55,386 nucleotides of DNA, taken from Planctomycetaceae bacterium. GTDB taxonomy: Bacteria > Planctomycetota > Planctomycetia > Pirellulales > Pirellulaceae. The DNA is taken from positions 1-55,386 of the forward strand of contig PKCN01000251.1 in NCBI GenBank assembly GCA_002862205.1, given 5' to 3'. Positions 43,693 to 53,269 of the stretch are shown piece by piece; the first letter of the stretch is position 1; each line of letters starts with the position of its first letter. The notes below the pieces were generated by a model. That model saw only the letters and a program-made list of their open reading frames with translations. It searched no databases and was not told the DNA's origin. The translations under genes were made by a program, and so were the position numbers.

Positions 43693-44763
43693 TCATGGGT
43701 TGGCATCCGCACCTCCGCGCCAACGACGTCGAGCACGCACCAAACCTCGCCCGGCACGATAGAACGACAAGCGTGGCAACGAATGAATCTGCAAAGATTT
43801 GCCTGGTACAAATTTGGCAGTTCGGTTACCCAGGAAAATAACCATATCAGCAACGGAAACAAACGCTGCCAACCACATGATCAAAGAGCCGGGATGTCTT
43901 TTCAATGTCGGTCCCAACATTTGCAGGGCAGACACAGGATTGCCGGATTTCAGAGCAATATTGATCCAGAACAAGCGTCTGTTCCAATCATCTTTTTTCA
44001 CTGGTGGTATCTCCTCCATGAGCTTCCCACCGGGTGGCAAACCACGCCGTTTGAGAGCTTCCTGATGAATCGCATGGCCCTGTGTCCGTTGATCAATATT
44101 CAGCGTCCAATTCGCCGAAGTCGCATGGACGCGATAACAGAGATGGCAGGCCGGTAAATTGGCGAGTTGGCCGATTTCTGCCAGACGCAACCACAAGGAG
44201 TAGTCTTCTGCGCAGGGATATCGTTCGTCATACCCCCCCGCTTTCAGAACCGCGGACTTCCTGACGAGCACGCATGACTGGAAGAACGCGTTTGCTTCGC
44301 CCGACAAATGACGCTGATCAATTTCATTGCCATTGAGTGGATGGGTGATAGGGCCAATTGCGTTGCCGCTGGCCGTCATGGAATATCCTTGACCACCAAC
44401 TGCAACACACTCCGGGTGCCCCTGTAAATATTCGATCTGATCGGCAAGCCAGCTGGGTGCAGCAAGGTCATCGCCATCCAACCAGGCGACCAAATCCGTT
44501 TCAGCCAGTTCGAGCATGCGATTGCGTGTTCTTGCCCGCCCTTGATTCGTTTGGGTGACAACTTTCAGATTCGAAACTTTGTCGGCCATCTGATGGGCAA
44601 CTTGCAGCGAGCGATCAGTGGAGCCATCGTCTAACACGATGATCGACAGCGGTCCATCGTACTGCTGTTTGAGAACACTCTCGATCGCATCCTGCAGATA
44701 CTGATCAAGATTGTACGCTGGAATCACAACCGTCACCGGATCGACACACGTTGCATCAGCCAT
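43693..44763 (-). CDS. Glycosyltransferase family 2
   Basis: About 356 residues. The GT-A fold is clear: VTVVIPAYNLDQYL at the start, LDDGSTD for nucleotide-sugar binding, WLDGDD (the DxD-type metal site) and CAEDYSLWLRL (general base region). It should add one sugar from a nucleotide donor to a growing glycan at the membrane. A short hydrophobic segment near residue 295 (LIMWLAAFVSVADMVIFL) may anchor it. I chose the ATG at 44763, two bases after the FkbM stop; a TTG at 44769 would overlap that gene. It is in a glycan operon with FkbM and the flippase. Confidence 0.9.
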   Translation of the reverse strand: MADATCVDPVTVVIPAYNLDQYLQDAIESVLKQQYDGPLSIIVLDDGSTDRSLQVAHQMADKVSNLKVVTQTNQGRARTRNRMLELAETDLVAWLDGDDLAAPSWLADQIEYLQGHPECVAVGGQGYSMTASGNAIGPITHPLNGNEIDQRHLSGEANAFFQSCVLVRKSAVLKAGGYDERYPCAEDYSLWLRLAEIGQLANLPACHLCYRVHATSANWTLNIDQRTQGHAIHQEALKRRGLPPGGKLMEEIPPVKKDDWNRRLFWINIALKSGNPVSALQMLGPTLKRHPGSLIMWLAAFVSVADMVIFLGNRTAKFVPGKSLQIHSLPRLSFYRAGRGLVRARRRWRGGADANP

Positions 44764-44765
44764 GG

Positions 44766-45698
44766 TCAATTTTCCGGCCCGGATTCAGCAAGGCGTTGGG
44801 GTTCCGAGAGTGAATCAAACATGACAACAGGCTCGTGACCAAGCACTTCCTTGACTGCATTGACAGCGGCAACATCATCGCGAGAAGCCCAGAGAATTGG
44901 CAGTGTTGTCTTTTGGTCAGTCAACAGAATCGCCTGATAGTTCAATGTGCAGAGAATCTCAGCACAGGCCAGTGCCTCATAGATCCCGTGCAATTCAACT
45001 AATAACCTGGGTCGATTACTGGCAATCAGATTGAGCCCTGCACCCAGAATCGCGGCCTCAGCCCCCTCAGCGTCAATCTTCATGAACTGCACCGATGGCA
45101 GATCACTGATGAGTGAATCCAGAGTTACAGCCTTAACGGCAGTACGCGAGAAGTTTCGGTAGTGTTCATGGGCAGCTTGTGTATCAACACCACCGTAGGC
45201 ATCCAGAAAAGCCATGGAATCATCGCTACCTTCAGCCTCTGCAAACTGCAGCGTCATCTCACCGGTCTGGCCAGCCATTGCCACCTGATGCACCTCAATA
45301 TGCTCAAGTTCAGATTTCTTTGCTGCGTCGCGAATTCTTTCCGCATGATCGGGGACGGGCTCAAACGTATGCACCTGTCCAGCGGTAGCCAACTTGGCAA
45401 GCGACAGGGTGTAGCAACCGTAATGACCACCGATATCAAAGCAGACATCAGATTCAGCCACCAGAGCCTTCACCACTTGCAGAATTTTTTGATCATACTG
45501 TCCCGTTGTAATGGCATCAGCAATGGGCGTATTCCGCGGCAACAGGACATGGGCACCTGCTGCTGGTCCACCTTCGATCAGATGCCAACCGAATTCAACG
45601 GGCGGCGTGGGAGGGGTCAACAGTGCCCGGACCCCCTGTGCCACAGGCCGCAATGCTTTGCGGCATCCATCCTGAATTTGCTGCTTGAACTGACCCAT
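44766..45698 (-). CDS. FkbM-family methyltransferase
   Basis: 310 residues. The SAM-binding motif CFDIGGHYGCYTLSLAK (about 95-111) and the post-I acidic residue in VHTFEPVPDH, plus the FkbM signature FMKIDAEGAEAAIL, identify the family. These enzymes O-methylate sugars or small molecules. The N-terminal part (LIEGGPAAGAHVLLP) is typical of those in polysaccharide clusters. It is the first gene of the three-gene glycan unit and probably methylates a sugar of the same polymer. The start ATG at 45698 has only a weak ribosome site. Confidence 0.9.
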   Translation of the reverse strand: MGQFKQQIQDGCRKALRPVAQGVRALLTPPTPPVEFGWHLIEGGPAAGAHVLLPRNTPIADAITTGQYDQKILQVVKALVAESDVCFDIGGHYGCYTLSLAKLATAGQVHTFEPVPDHAERIRDAAKKSELEHIEVHQVAMAGQTGEMTLQFAEAEGSDDSMAFLDAYGGVDTQAAHEHYRNFSRTAVKAVTLDSLISDLPSVQFMKIDAEGAEAAILGAGLNLIASNRPRLLVELHGIYEALACAEILCTLNYQAILLTDQKTTLPILWASRDDVAAVNAVKEVLGHEPVVMFDSLSEPQRLAESGPEN

Positions 45699-45838
45699 CA
45701 GGTTCCATAATGCTTCGAGGAGAAATAACCGGCCGCATTAATTATCAGATGCAGTCGCCCGTTATAGTTTATCCAACTCCCGGCTCGATGACTTGAGTCT
45801 ATATCGCAGGTGTGAACTTGTTTTAAGGATGAAATCAA

Positions 45839-47428
45839 ATGCGTATTCTGCTTGCAGTAGGTTCGGAAAAGCAAATCAACAGCGGGGCAGCCTGGTGTGC
45901 CTCCATTGAAGGTGTTTCTGCCGAGAACCTTAAGGTTGCCATTCTGGGGACTGATCGCAAGGCCCTTGCAGAATATGGTCGTAAAACACTCGCTACTGAG
46001 CTGAATTGCAATCCAGCGGATCTTGCAGTGAACACCATTGAGGCAGACGCAACTGCCATTCTCACTCACGCAGAAAACAATCACTGCAGAAGCTTGATCC
46101 TGCTGTACGAAGCCAACCAGTCAGGCCTTCAGAAAGAGGTTTTCCAGAGTTCCAAACATCCCACGCTATGGCTCCGCATCATCGGAAAACCACCGTGTTC
46201 AGAATCAAAGATTTTCTCAGCGTTCCAAAAACCGAGTCGTGTCACGACGGTGGTCTTGCAGAAACTGCTTGGATTTTCTCCAAGCAAAACACTATGCAGT
46301 GAAGTCGATCTGCAACGCGATAACCTTTCGGAAGCAATCAAGAGTGCGATGAAAGAAGATGAAATCAGCGACAATGAACTGATTTTATTTGGGATCGATG
46401 ACCCTGATTCATCGGACCGTGTCTACAAAACAGCACTGATGTTGATTGATTCCAAAACAACAACATCCATGGGCCTCCTGCACGATGGCTATACGTTACC
46501 CGAGAAAATCGCAAGTCAGGTTTACCATTGGGCAGCCAACGTGGCACCACCAATGGACCGACAGGAGAGAGTTGATCTTTCGCAGGATCTGCAATCAGGC
46601 TCGGCTCCCAACCTTGAGTTCTTCGGGCTGATCTCAGCAGCAGCCATGCTCGCTGCCTTTGGGCTCATTCAGGATTCGGCTGCGGTCATCATCGGGGCCA
46701 TGCTGATCGCTCCACTCATGACTCCGATCATCGGTGCCGGACTGGCGTTGGCACAAGGCAATCGACCACTTTTTCGCTCCGCTGCCAGCACTGTCATTCT
46801 TGGCTTCTTCTGCGCACTGATCGCCAGCATGCTGTTTGGCTGGTTGGTGCTGGTGTTTCAGGAACCAATCATGACATCCGAAATGCGTGCAAGATGCAGC
46901 CCCTCGCCAATTGACTTCTGTGTCGGCCTGGTAGGTGGCTTTGCCGCGACCTACGCCCGAACTCGTCGTCACTTGTCGGCAGCACTGGCGGGTGCGGCAA
47001 TCGCCGCAGCTCTGGTACCGCCAATCTCAACAGCCGGCCTTCAACTCGCATTCCATACTTGGACGTGGGACCCAAACTCTGTGGGGGTACCTGTGCTGGG
47101 TCCGATCCTGCTGGTGCTCGTCAATGTTCTGATGATCATGGGCGGTTCTGCCTTTGTGCTCTGGGCACGCGGCATGCGAACAGACCGAACCCTAACGATT
47201 CAGGACCGGTGGACGGTCAGAATCGCTGCCTTCCTGTTCACCATCACGTTATTGATCATGACCTGGCTTCTGCTGCCCCTCACAAGCCGAAAATCACTAC
47301 CCAACAGCGACCAGAAAAACTCAAACTCAAGGCAAGCCGTCTTGCCTGACACAACCGGGACCGCCTCTGACAACCTGCAGCAACGGCAAACCACCGGCAC
47401 AGAAAGCGTTGAATTCTCTGGCGATTGA
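45839..47428 (+). CDS. DUF389 membrane protein with USP-like N-terminal domain
   Basis: 529 residues. The C-terminal part (about 255-470) is the DUF389 membrane domain, with FFGLISAAAMLAAFGL, the diagnostic SAAVIIGAMLIAPLMTPI and AALAGAAIAAALVPP. The first 110 residues (MRILLAVGSEK, then CRSLILLYEA) look like a universal-stress-protein fold, and a second, less clear alpha/beta unit follows (about 115-240). In most DUF389 proteins the N-terminal part is shorter, so this is a fusion or an extended form. The function of DUF389 is not known. AAGGA lies 9 bases before the ATG. The last 45 residues are a polar low-complexity tail. Confidence 0.87.
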   Translation: MRILLAVGSEKQINSGAAWCASIEGVSAENLKVAILGTDRKALAEYGRKTLATELNCNPADLAVNTIEADATAILTHAENNHCRSLILLYEANQSGLQKEVFQSSKHPTLWLRIIGKPPCSESKIFSAFQKPSRVTTVVLQKLLGFSPSKTLCSEVDLQRDNLSEAIKSAMKEDEISDNELILFGIDDPDSSDRVYKTALMLIDSKTTTSMGLLHDGYTLPEKIASQVYHWAANVAPPMDRQERVDLSQDLQSGSAPNLEFFGLISAAAMLAAFGLIQDSAAVIIGAMLIAPLMTPIIGAGLALAQGNRPLFRSAASTVILGFFCALIASMLFGWLVLVFQEPIMTSEMRARCSPSPIDFCVGLVGGFAATYARTRRHLSAALAGAAIAAALVPPISTAGLQLAFHTWTWDPNSVGVPVLGPILLVLVNVLMIMGGSAFVLWARGMRTDRTLTIQDRWTVRIAAFLFTITLLIMTWLLLPLTSRKSLPNSDQKNSNSRQAVLPDTTGTASDNLQQRQTTGTESVEFSGD

Positions 47429-47440
47429 TTTGCATTACTT

Positions 47441-48754
47441 TCACCGCTTGCGACTGCGCAAATACTTCAGCTTGTACTTTTCATATAGCATTTTGTGCCG
47501 ACTGCCGAGGTCGACGGCACGGCCTTGAATGAAAGCAGCCTGAACGTTCGTTTCCGTTTCCAGAATGTCACCATCAGCCAGGATGAGCGTTGCATCCTTC
47601 CCGACGGTAATGGATCCGACACGATCAGCAACACCCAGAATCTCAGCTGCGGATAGCGTGATTGCTCGTAACCCATCGGCGTGTGGCAACCCATAAGCCA
47701 CAGCAACACCGGCATGGTAGGGAAGATTGCGAGCGTTCGCCGCACCCCCCGGAGACCCCGCTCCCTCGCCACAAATGGCAAACTTGACACCGGCGGCCCT
47801 GAGTCGTTCCGGCAAGGTGTAGGCCATGTCATAGGCCTCATCCCGCCGAAATGGCAAACGGTAGGTCGAAGCAATGATCACGGGAACCTTGTACTGCTTC
47901 AGAAGTGCTGCGCACTGTTCTGCGTCATATCCACCGTGAATGACAATGGACAGTCCCTGTGCCTGTCCATAAGCGACTGCAGACTCAATTTCCATCTGTC
48001 GATCAGCATCGACAAAAACGGGAACTTCTCCATTCACGACAGGCACCAGACTTTCGAGCCGGACATCCGTCGCTGTAGTGTCAGGTGACGATTCACGAGC
48101 CTTCTGGTATCGCCGCACGGAATCCAATAACTCATCCAGTTCCGCGAAGTTCTGCTCCCGGCTGCTCCGCTGCTCCGCTGCACTACTTCCACGCGGTCGC
48201 ATCGCACCCCAATCGATGTACATCCCGGCGGGTGCTTTGAGCTTCATTTCCGCAACGGTCCAACCATCAAGGTTGATCACAGCAGTCTGTCCGCGAATGT
48301 ACCGTCCGCGCGGTGCCGTCATCACCGTCAGCACGCCACCTGCACGAGCGACAGGAATCAACTCACTGTCAGGGTTGACAGCGACCCATGCCCTTGCGTT
48401 GGGATTCTGTTGCCCGTACTCGGTACGATCATCTGTTTCTTCAACCGCGCTGATCTCACGCAGACCGAGGTCGGTCATCGACTCAATCAAGCCGGGATAA
48501 ACATGCTTTCCATCTCCGTCAATCTCAACAGTTTTCGCAGGAACATCTACATTTTTTCCAATGGATGTAATTTTACCTGCCACGAATAGCACATCACCGT
48601 TTGTGATAACGGCTCCATCAACTACATGGATCGTCGCATTACGTATCACGATCGGTCTTGTTTGCGGAGCCCCGGGCACTTGGTCGTGAGCCTGGCTGCT
48701 CGACAACATTACCGCAACGACCCAGCCGGCTGTGGTCAGTCTCAATCCACTCAT
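47441..48754 (-). CDS. Exported amidohydrolase-like protein with degenerate metal site
   Basis: About 437 residues from the ATG at 48754, which starts a clean signal peptide (LTTAGWVVAVMLSSSQA); an ATG at 48805 would add 17 residues and lies only 7 bases past the previous stop. The fold is imidazolonepropionase-like: IVIRNATIHVVDGAVI beta-sandwich, then a barrel, and a C-terminal VGSITVGKDATLILADG. The HxH zinc motif that follows PGLID in active enzymes is missing (YPGLIESMTDLGL), and the late Asp is not evident, so catalysis is doubtful. It is coupled to the 1081-residue amidohydrolase gene and may be its partner. Confidence 0.85.
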   Translation of the reverse strand: MSGLRLTTAGWVVAVMLSSSQAHDQVPGAPQTRPIVIRNATIHVVDGAVITNGDVLFVAGKITSIGKNVDVPAKTVEIDGDGKHVYPGLIESMTDLGLREISAVEETDDRTEYGQQNPNARAWVAVNPDSELIPVARAGGVLTVMTAPRGRYIRGQTAVINLDGWTVAEMKLKAPAGMYIDWGAMRPRGSSAAEQRSSREQNFAELDELLDSVRRYQKARESSPDTTATDVRLESLVPVVNGEVPVFVDADRQMEIESAVAYGQAQGLSIVIHGGYDAEQCAALLKQYKVPVIIASTYRLPFRRDEAYDMAYTLPERLRAAGVKFAICGEGAGSPGGAANARNLPYHAGVAVAYGLPHADGLRAITLSAAEILGVADRVGSITVGKDATLILADGDILETETNVQAAFIQGRAVDLGSRHKMLYEKYKLKYLRSRKR

Positions 48755-48812
48755 ATTCTTTGATCCGCTTTCAACCATTTGCTTCAGGTACTTGCACCAT
48801 TTCATAATTTAT

Positions 48813-51800
48813 TCAATTCTTCTTCAGGTTTCCGGTGTAATCGTACTCATGGCTCCCATGGGCGGCACAGTAAATATCATGCTTTACCCAACGGTCCTCC
48901 TCGGCAACTTTCTTTGACGTCGACTTTGGCGCACTGCGACCACCATCAAGGACCTTCTGGATCAATCGAGCTCGCAACTCACGATCACGTGCTTGTAGTT
49001 CCTGGTCTTTGCGAAGATCGAAATAACAGCGTCCATCGACCCAAGTCTGCTCACATCGGGTCAGGGTCGACAAAGGCCTTCCGCTCCACACCACAAGGTC
49101 TGCGTGTTTCCCTTCTCGGAGGGAACCTACATATTGATCAATCCGCAGTTGCTTGGCCGGGTTCAGCGTTACAAATTTCAAGGCTTCGATTTCTGGCACG
49201 CCACCATATTTTGTGGCTTTGGCTGCCTCGGTATTGAGATGTCGGGCAAGTTCACGATCATCGCTGTTAAAGGAAACCACCACCCCACGATCGTGCATTA
49301 TCGCACCGTTGTACGGGATGGCATCAAGCACCTCGAATTTGTAAGCCCACCAATCCGAAAACGAGGAACCCATTGCTCCATGACGAGCCATTCGATCCGC
49401 GACCTTGTAGCCCTCAAGAATGTGCTGCAACGTTCCAATTTGGATCCCAAACTCCTCCAGCACATCCAGAGTTGCGACGATTTCATCCTGCCGATAGCTA
49501 TGGCAGTGTATCCAACGCTCTCCCTTTTGCACTTCGCTTAAAGCTTCCAGTTGCAGATCAATGCGAGGTGGCAAACTATCATGTTGACCACTCTTCCACC
49601 GCCTCCACTTGGCTTGATATTCCCGTGCTGCAAGCAATTGGTCACGTAGGATCTGCTCGACACCCATTCGGGTATTGGGATAACGACTCTGATTGCGTTT
49701 TACGTTTTCGCCCAACGCGAACTTGATCCCTTTGGGAGCCTCCTTCATCCGCAGCCCATCCATGGTCTGACTCCAGCGCAATTTAATCACCTGATTCTGG
49801 CCTCCGATCGGATTTGCTGATCCATGCAGAATATTTGAGGTTGTCAGGCCGCCAGCCAGCTGTCGGTAGATTTGGATATCACTATTATCAATGAAATCAC
49901 CAATACGAACCTCGGAGGTGACTGCCTGGCCTGACTCATTGACACCTCCATCAGTTCCCATGTGGGAATGGCAGTCGATCAGGCCTGGCGTGATGTGCTT
50001 GCCGCTGGCGTCAATCACGCGGCATTCCGCGGGGGGCTTGATACCGGTGGCAACCTGAACGATCAAACCGTCACGAATCAGAACATCTGCGTTTTCCAAT
50101 TTACCTGCTTGATCACAAGTCCAAACCGTTGCATTGCGGAACAACACAGTCGACCTCTCCGTCATTCTTTTGTCTGCACCAAATGCACCAAAGGGAAATC
50201 GTACCGTGGAATGAGCTGCCTTCGACGACTCAGCCCCTGAATTCGAATCGTCTGCCTTTTCCGTGAGTGCAACGGCAGGACCCTCTGGTCGCGTTTCATT
50301 TTCAACGAGCGAATCATCCTCAGCAGCCACGGCCGCTTCAACATCCTCAACAATACGCTTCAACATTACATTCTGTGAAACACCACTGGGCAGCTTCAAG
50401 GCAGCAACAAAATCTGGCTCATCATGATCACCCTTCAGCGTGATAATCGTCATTTGCGAGATCCCGGCTGGGAGTCTTTCATCGACCTCGCTGAGATTAA
50501 AATTGGCGGTAAAACGATCTCTTTGCTGAAGCGGTTGGTTCAGTTTTGTTGCGGCAGTCACCGCTGGCTCTTTCTGTTTATTTCGTTTGTTCTTTTGCTT
50601 TCGTTGCTTGCCTGACTTGGTCGCATTTTGAATTACAAAGACGGACCCACTGATTTTTCCTTCTGCACCTTCGAGCTCCAAGCCAAGTCTGACATCGCGG
50701 GCGTCGGGGTAACGAACAGAGAGTTCCCACTTGCCGGTAAGATCCGGCACCTCAGCCCTGGATTTTTTACCGATCACAAATCTCTCCCCCGCTACCCAGC
50801 ATTCAAGAACTTTCGTGCCCTTTGAGAAAAGATTGCCATCAGCAATCAGCAAATTAGCCAACATGCCGGACTCAATACGTCCCACCTCATCTTCGATCCC
50901 CAATAATTGGGCCGGTACGACGGTCAGAGCTGCCAAAGCCTGTTCCTCGGCAAGCCCATGCGCGACGGCGACTCGAACCTGCTTCAGGAACTGGCCAACA
51001 TCAGCAAGCCCATCCGTGGTCAAACAGATTTTCATCCCTGCATCGACGAGCCGTGCTGGATTCTCTGGAGCGAGTTCCCAGTGCATCAAATCCTGAAGCG
51101 TGACGTCACGTGCCGCATCAGCCGTGTTCACATCAGGAGCGTCCGGAAAACTCACTGGCAAGAGATAGGGCCGGTTGGTGGCAATGATTTCATCGAGTTG
51201 ACGATACTCCTGCCCCGACCCGCGAATGATCGCTTCCAATGAAAACTCGCGTGCAAAGCTATCTGCCCTGATGGCCATGCGATCATTGGGCGCGTCAATC
51301 AGGAAAATCTGTGAATCAATCGCTTCGGCCAGAGTTTGCAAAGCAACATTTCGCTCTGGGCGATCAATTCGGGGAGTCGCATCGTAAGCCTTCCAAGCCT
51401 GCTTGTACCAGGCAGCGTCATGAAATGCCTGTCGCAACAGTGCAATGGCGCCCATGGGTGAATTCGGGTAACGCGCTCGTGATCCACTGCGCGGCACCGT
51501 CAACAGCAAATGTTGCCATGCATTGTCCAATAATAAACTGCGCCCCTTGGAGCCCTCGCCCGTCAGCATCACACAACTGCTGCCATTGATAATGCCACCT
51601 CTGGGTGCAATCAATCGGGCCGCGATACCCTGTGACCTCAGTTTTGAAGCATCCGTTACATTTCCCCCAACGGCAGCAGAGGCCTTGATTTGTGGAGTGA
51701 CGTTACCATTCCAATAACCTGGCAGTGATGGATTGACAGTGACATCAAGCTCACTCCACGCATCGATCAAACCGGGGTAGATGATTTTGCCTTCACAATC

Positions 51801-52058
51801 GATGACCTGATAACCCACCGGAACGGCTTGCTGTTGTCCCACAGTCGTGATCGAGGCACCCTCTATCAAGACAGTCGTGCCCGCCATGGTTTGGCCTGGT
51901 GAAACCACCACCTCAGCATTCACCAACGCAAAGCCGGGAACTGGATTTTCTCGAAGACCAACCACTGGTTTGGCAGCGATATCCGTTTGCCCCTGCAGGG
52001 CGGTTGGCAGCAGGACTGCGAACAAAATTGCCAGAAGTAGCGTGTGCCGCATGGACAT
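48813..52058 (-). CDS. Exported double-domain amidohydrolase, one intact and one degenerate domain
   Basis: 1081 residues. A signal peptide (LLLAILFAVLLPTALQG) is followed by an amidohydrolase-like domain (about 40-430) with no HxH after PGLID (PGLIDAWSELD). A middle beta-rich segment (about 440-590) carries the basic run KSGKQRKQKNKRNK. A second amidohydrolase domain (about 660-1060) has the full set: GLIDCHSHMG, HCHSYRQDE, TLQHILEG and SFNSDDRE, so it should bind metal and hydrolyse an amide or ester-like bond. Both genes of this pair are exported. The substrate is unknown; peptidyl or cyclic amides are possible for this superfamily. Confidence 0.9.
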   Translation of the reverse strand: MSMRHTLLLAILFAVLLPTALQGQTDIAAKPVVGLRENPVPGFALVNAEVVVSPGQTMAGTTVLIEGASITTVGQQQAVPVGYQVIDCEGKIIYPGLIDAWSELDVTVNPSLPGYWNGNVTPQIKASAAVGGNVTDASKLRSQGIAARLIAPRGGIINGSSCVMLTGEGSKGRSLLLDNAWQHLLLTVPRSGSRARYPNSPMGAIALLRQAFHDAAWYKQAWKAYDATPRIDRPERNVALQTLAEAIDSQIFLIDAPNDRMAIRADSFAREFSLEAIIRGSGQEYRQLDEIIATNRPYLLPVSFPDAPDVNTADAARDVTLQDLMHWELAPENPARLVDAGMKICLTTDGLADVGQFLKQVRVAVAHGLAEEQALAALTVVPAQLLGIEDEVGRIESGMLANLLIADGNLFSKGTKVLECWVAGERFVIGKKSRAEVPDLTGKWELSVRYPDARDVRLGLELEGAEGKISGSVFVIQNATKSGKQRKQKNKRNKQKEPAVTAATKLNQPLQQRDRFTANFNLSEVDERLPAGISQMTIITLKGDHDEPDFVAALKLPSGVSQNVMLKRIVEDVEAAVAAEDDSLVENETRPEGPAVALTEKADDSNSGAESSKAAHSTVRFPFGAFGADKRMTERSTVLFRNATVWTCDQAGKLENADVLIRDGLIVQVATGIKPPAECRVIDASGKHITPGLIDCHSHMGTDGGVNESGQAVTSEVRIGDFIDNSDIQIYRQLAGGLTTSNILHGSANPIGGQNQVIKLRWSQTMDGLRMKEAPKGIKFALGENVKRNQSRYPNTRMGVEQILRDQLLAAREYQAKWRRWKSGQHDSLPPRIDLQLEALSEVQKGERWIHCHSYRQDEIVATLDVLEEFGIQIGTLQHILEGYKVADRMARHGAMGSSFSDWWAYKFEVLDAIPYNGAIMHDRGVVVSFNSDDRELARHLNTEAAKATKYGGVPEIEALKFVTLNPAKQLRIDQYVGSLREGKHADLVVWSGRPLSTLTRCEQTWVDGRCYFDLRKDQELQARDRELRARLIQKVLDGGRSAPKSTSKKVAEEDRWVKHDIYCAAHGSHEYDYTGNLKKN

Positions 52059-52397
52059 TCAACTTTTAAAATGGGACCTAACAAAAACCTGCTCACAGCA
52101 TAATTCAAGCATTTGTTTCCTGCTGCTTTGCCGGCCATGATTCCTGGCAGTAAAGCGTGCGTTTTTCGAGCTTCTCGCGACATACTCAAGAATCACAGCG
52201 AATACCCGATCCTGTTGATCTGACCGACATTTTCGCCACAGAACCAGTCCCGTTGTTCAGTCGGGAATACGAGTGGATTATGCAGATCACCGCAAAACAG
52301 CCTTGACCTGCCCCCGCTGCCGTATTAATTGTGGAATAAGAGGCATGGCGAGAGATCAACAAACGCCGGCATGGAGGCTTACCTTAGGAGGCTGAAC
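52059..52397. other. Divergent intergenic region
   Basis: 339 bases between the amidohydrolase operon and the conserved hypothetical gene, holding both promoters. TTGACC at 52303 followed by TATTAAT at 52323 resembles a sigma-70 promoter but with a short 14-base spacing. No gene or hairpin recognised. Confidence 0.45.
52386..52391 (+). promoter_or_regulatory. Consensus ribosome-binding site
   Basis: AGGAGG lies six bases before the ATG at 52398. It is the strongest site in the window and fixes the start of the hypothetical protein, rejecting the longer frame that begins at 52329. Confidence 0.85.
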
Positions 52398-52946
52398 ATG
52401 AAGCCCGAGAAGACCTCAGACGATTCGCCCAACCGCTCAACAATCGAACGGTTCTTTAGCGGTCTAAGCGAATATATCTTCCAGTCAAAACTGGGTGTGG
52501 TCGATGTCCAGCTGATCGACTACATCAGCGACATGATGCTTCGCTTCGTAAGAATTGACTCAATCAATAAAGTGCGGCGTTCCAACGGCCGGCCAGCAAC
52601 CGAACTCTTTCAGATGTTGGGAGAAGCCGAAAAACGAATCGGGCTTGCCAAACGTGACGTCCACCGACACATCGGTGATGTCACGCTATTCTGGTCGGGC
52701 ATGTATCCCGAACGGCTAAGGCGACTCAGAACCGATCACTCGCCGGATGGATTCTTGGACTATTGCAAACAAGGCAAGCGAGCCTACGCAATCGCCGCCG
52801 AGATCCAAGGAGATGACAATCGCCCATCCAGCGATCTCCTTCATCAACTCAGCAATGATTTTGAAATGTGCGCGTATGGATTGCGCGAAGTACGGCGTGA
52901 GTGGGAACGAGGACCCTCCGACGGTGGCCCGCTGTTACTCTCGTGA
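52398..52946 (+). CDS. Hypothetical helical protein
   Basis: 182 residues. I do not recognise the family. The sequence is predicted-looking all-helical, soluble and fairly charged, with no signal peptide or membrane segment and only two cysteines. Stretches such as FFSGLSEYIFQSKLGVVDVQLIDYISDMM and HRHIGDVTLFWSGMYPERL contain aromatic and His residues that may be conserved, but no catalytic motif can be named. A perfect ribosome site supports that it is translated. It is divergent from the amidohydrolase operon and followed by a 320-base gap. Confidence 0.75.
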   Translation: MKPEKTSDDSPNRSTIERFFSGLSEYIFQSKLGVVDVQLIDYISDMMLRFVRIDSINKVRRSNGRPATELFQMLGEAEKRIGLAKRDVHRHIGDVTLFWSGMYPERLRRLRTDHSPDGFLDYCKQGKRAYAIAAEIQGDDNRPSSDLLHQLSNDFEMCAYGLREVRREWERGPSDGGPLLLS

Positions 52947-53269
52947 ACTCTCAGTGCAGCAGAGTCGTCAGATTCGATGGTTTTCAGAAATACTCGCGAC
53001 TCCTAACCACCATGGTTGCTCCGGTTCAGGCACAAGGTCATTGCAAGCAAGCCATGGCCAGATATGGTTGAATGACAGTAAATATCAGTCGTATCTCGGC
53101 TCGACCAACCGGACCAACTCTTCCTGCCTGCACGTGTATTCCACCATCACCACTTTTCTCAACAATGACATTCGCCTTGACTCATCTTGTGCGGTGATGG
53201 CGCACACGCTCGCAAACGTTACGCTGCTGGCATTCATTGATCAGCTGTGAAAAAAGGATACACAACAAA
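52947..53269. other. Intergenic region, nothing recognised
   Basis: About 320 bases between the hypothetical gene and the carboxypeptidase gene. Short open frames are present, but none has a ribosome site or familiar sequence, and no hairpin terminator was found. Confidence 0.5.
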
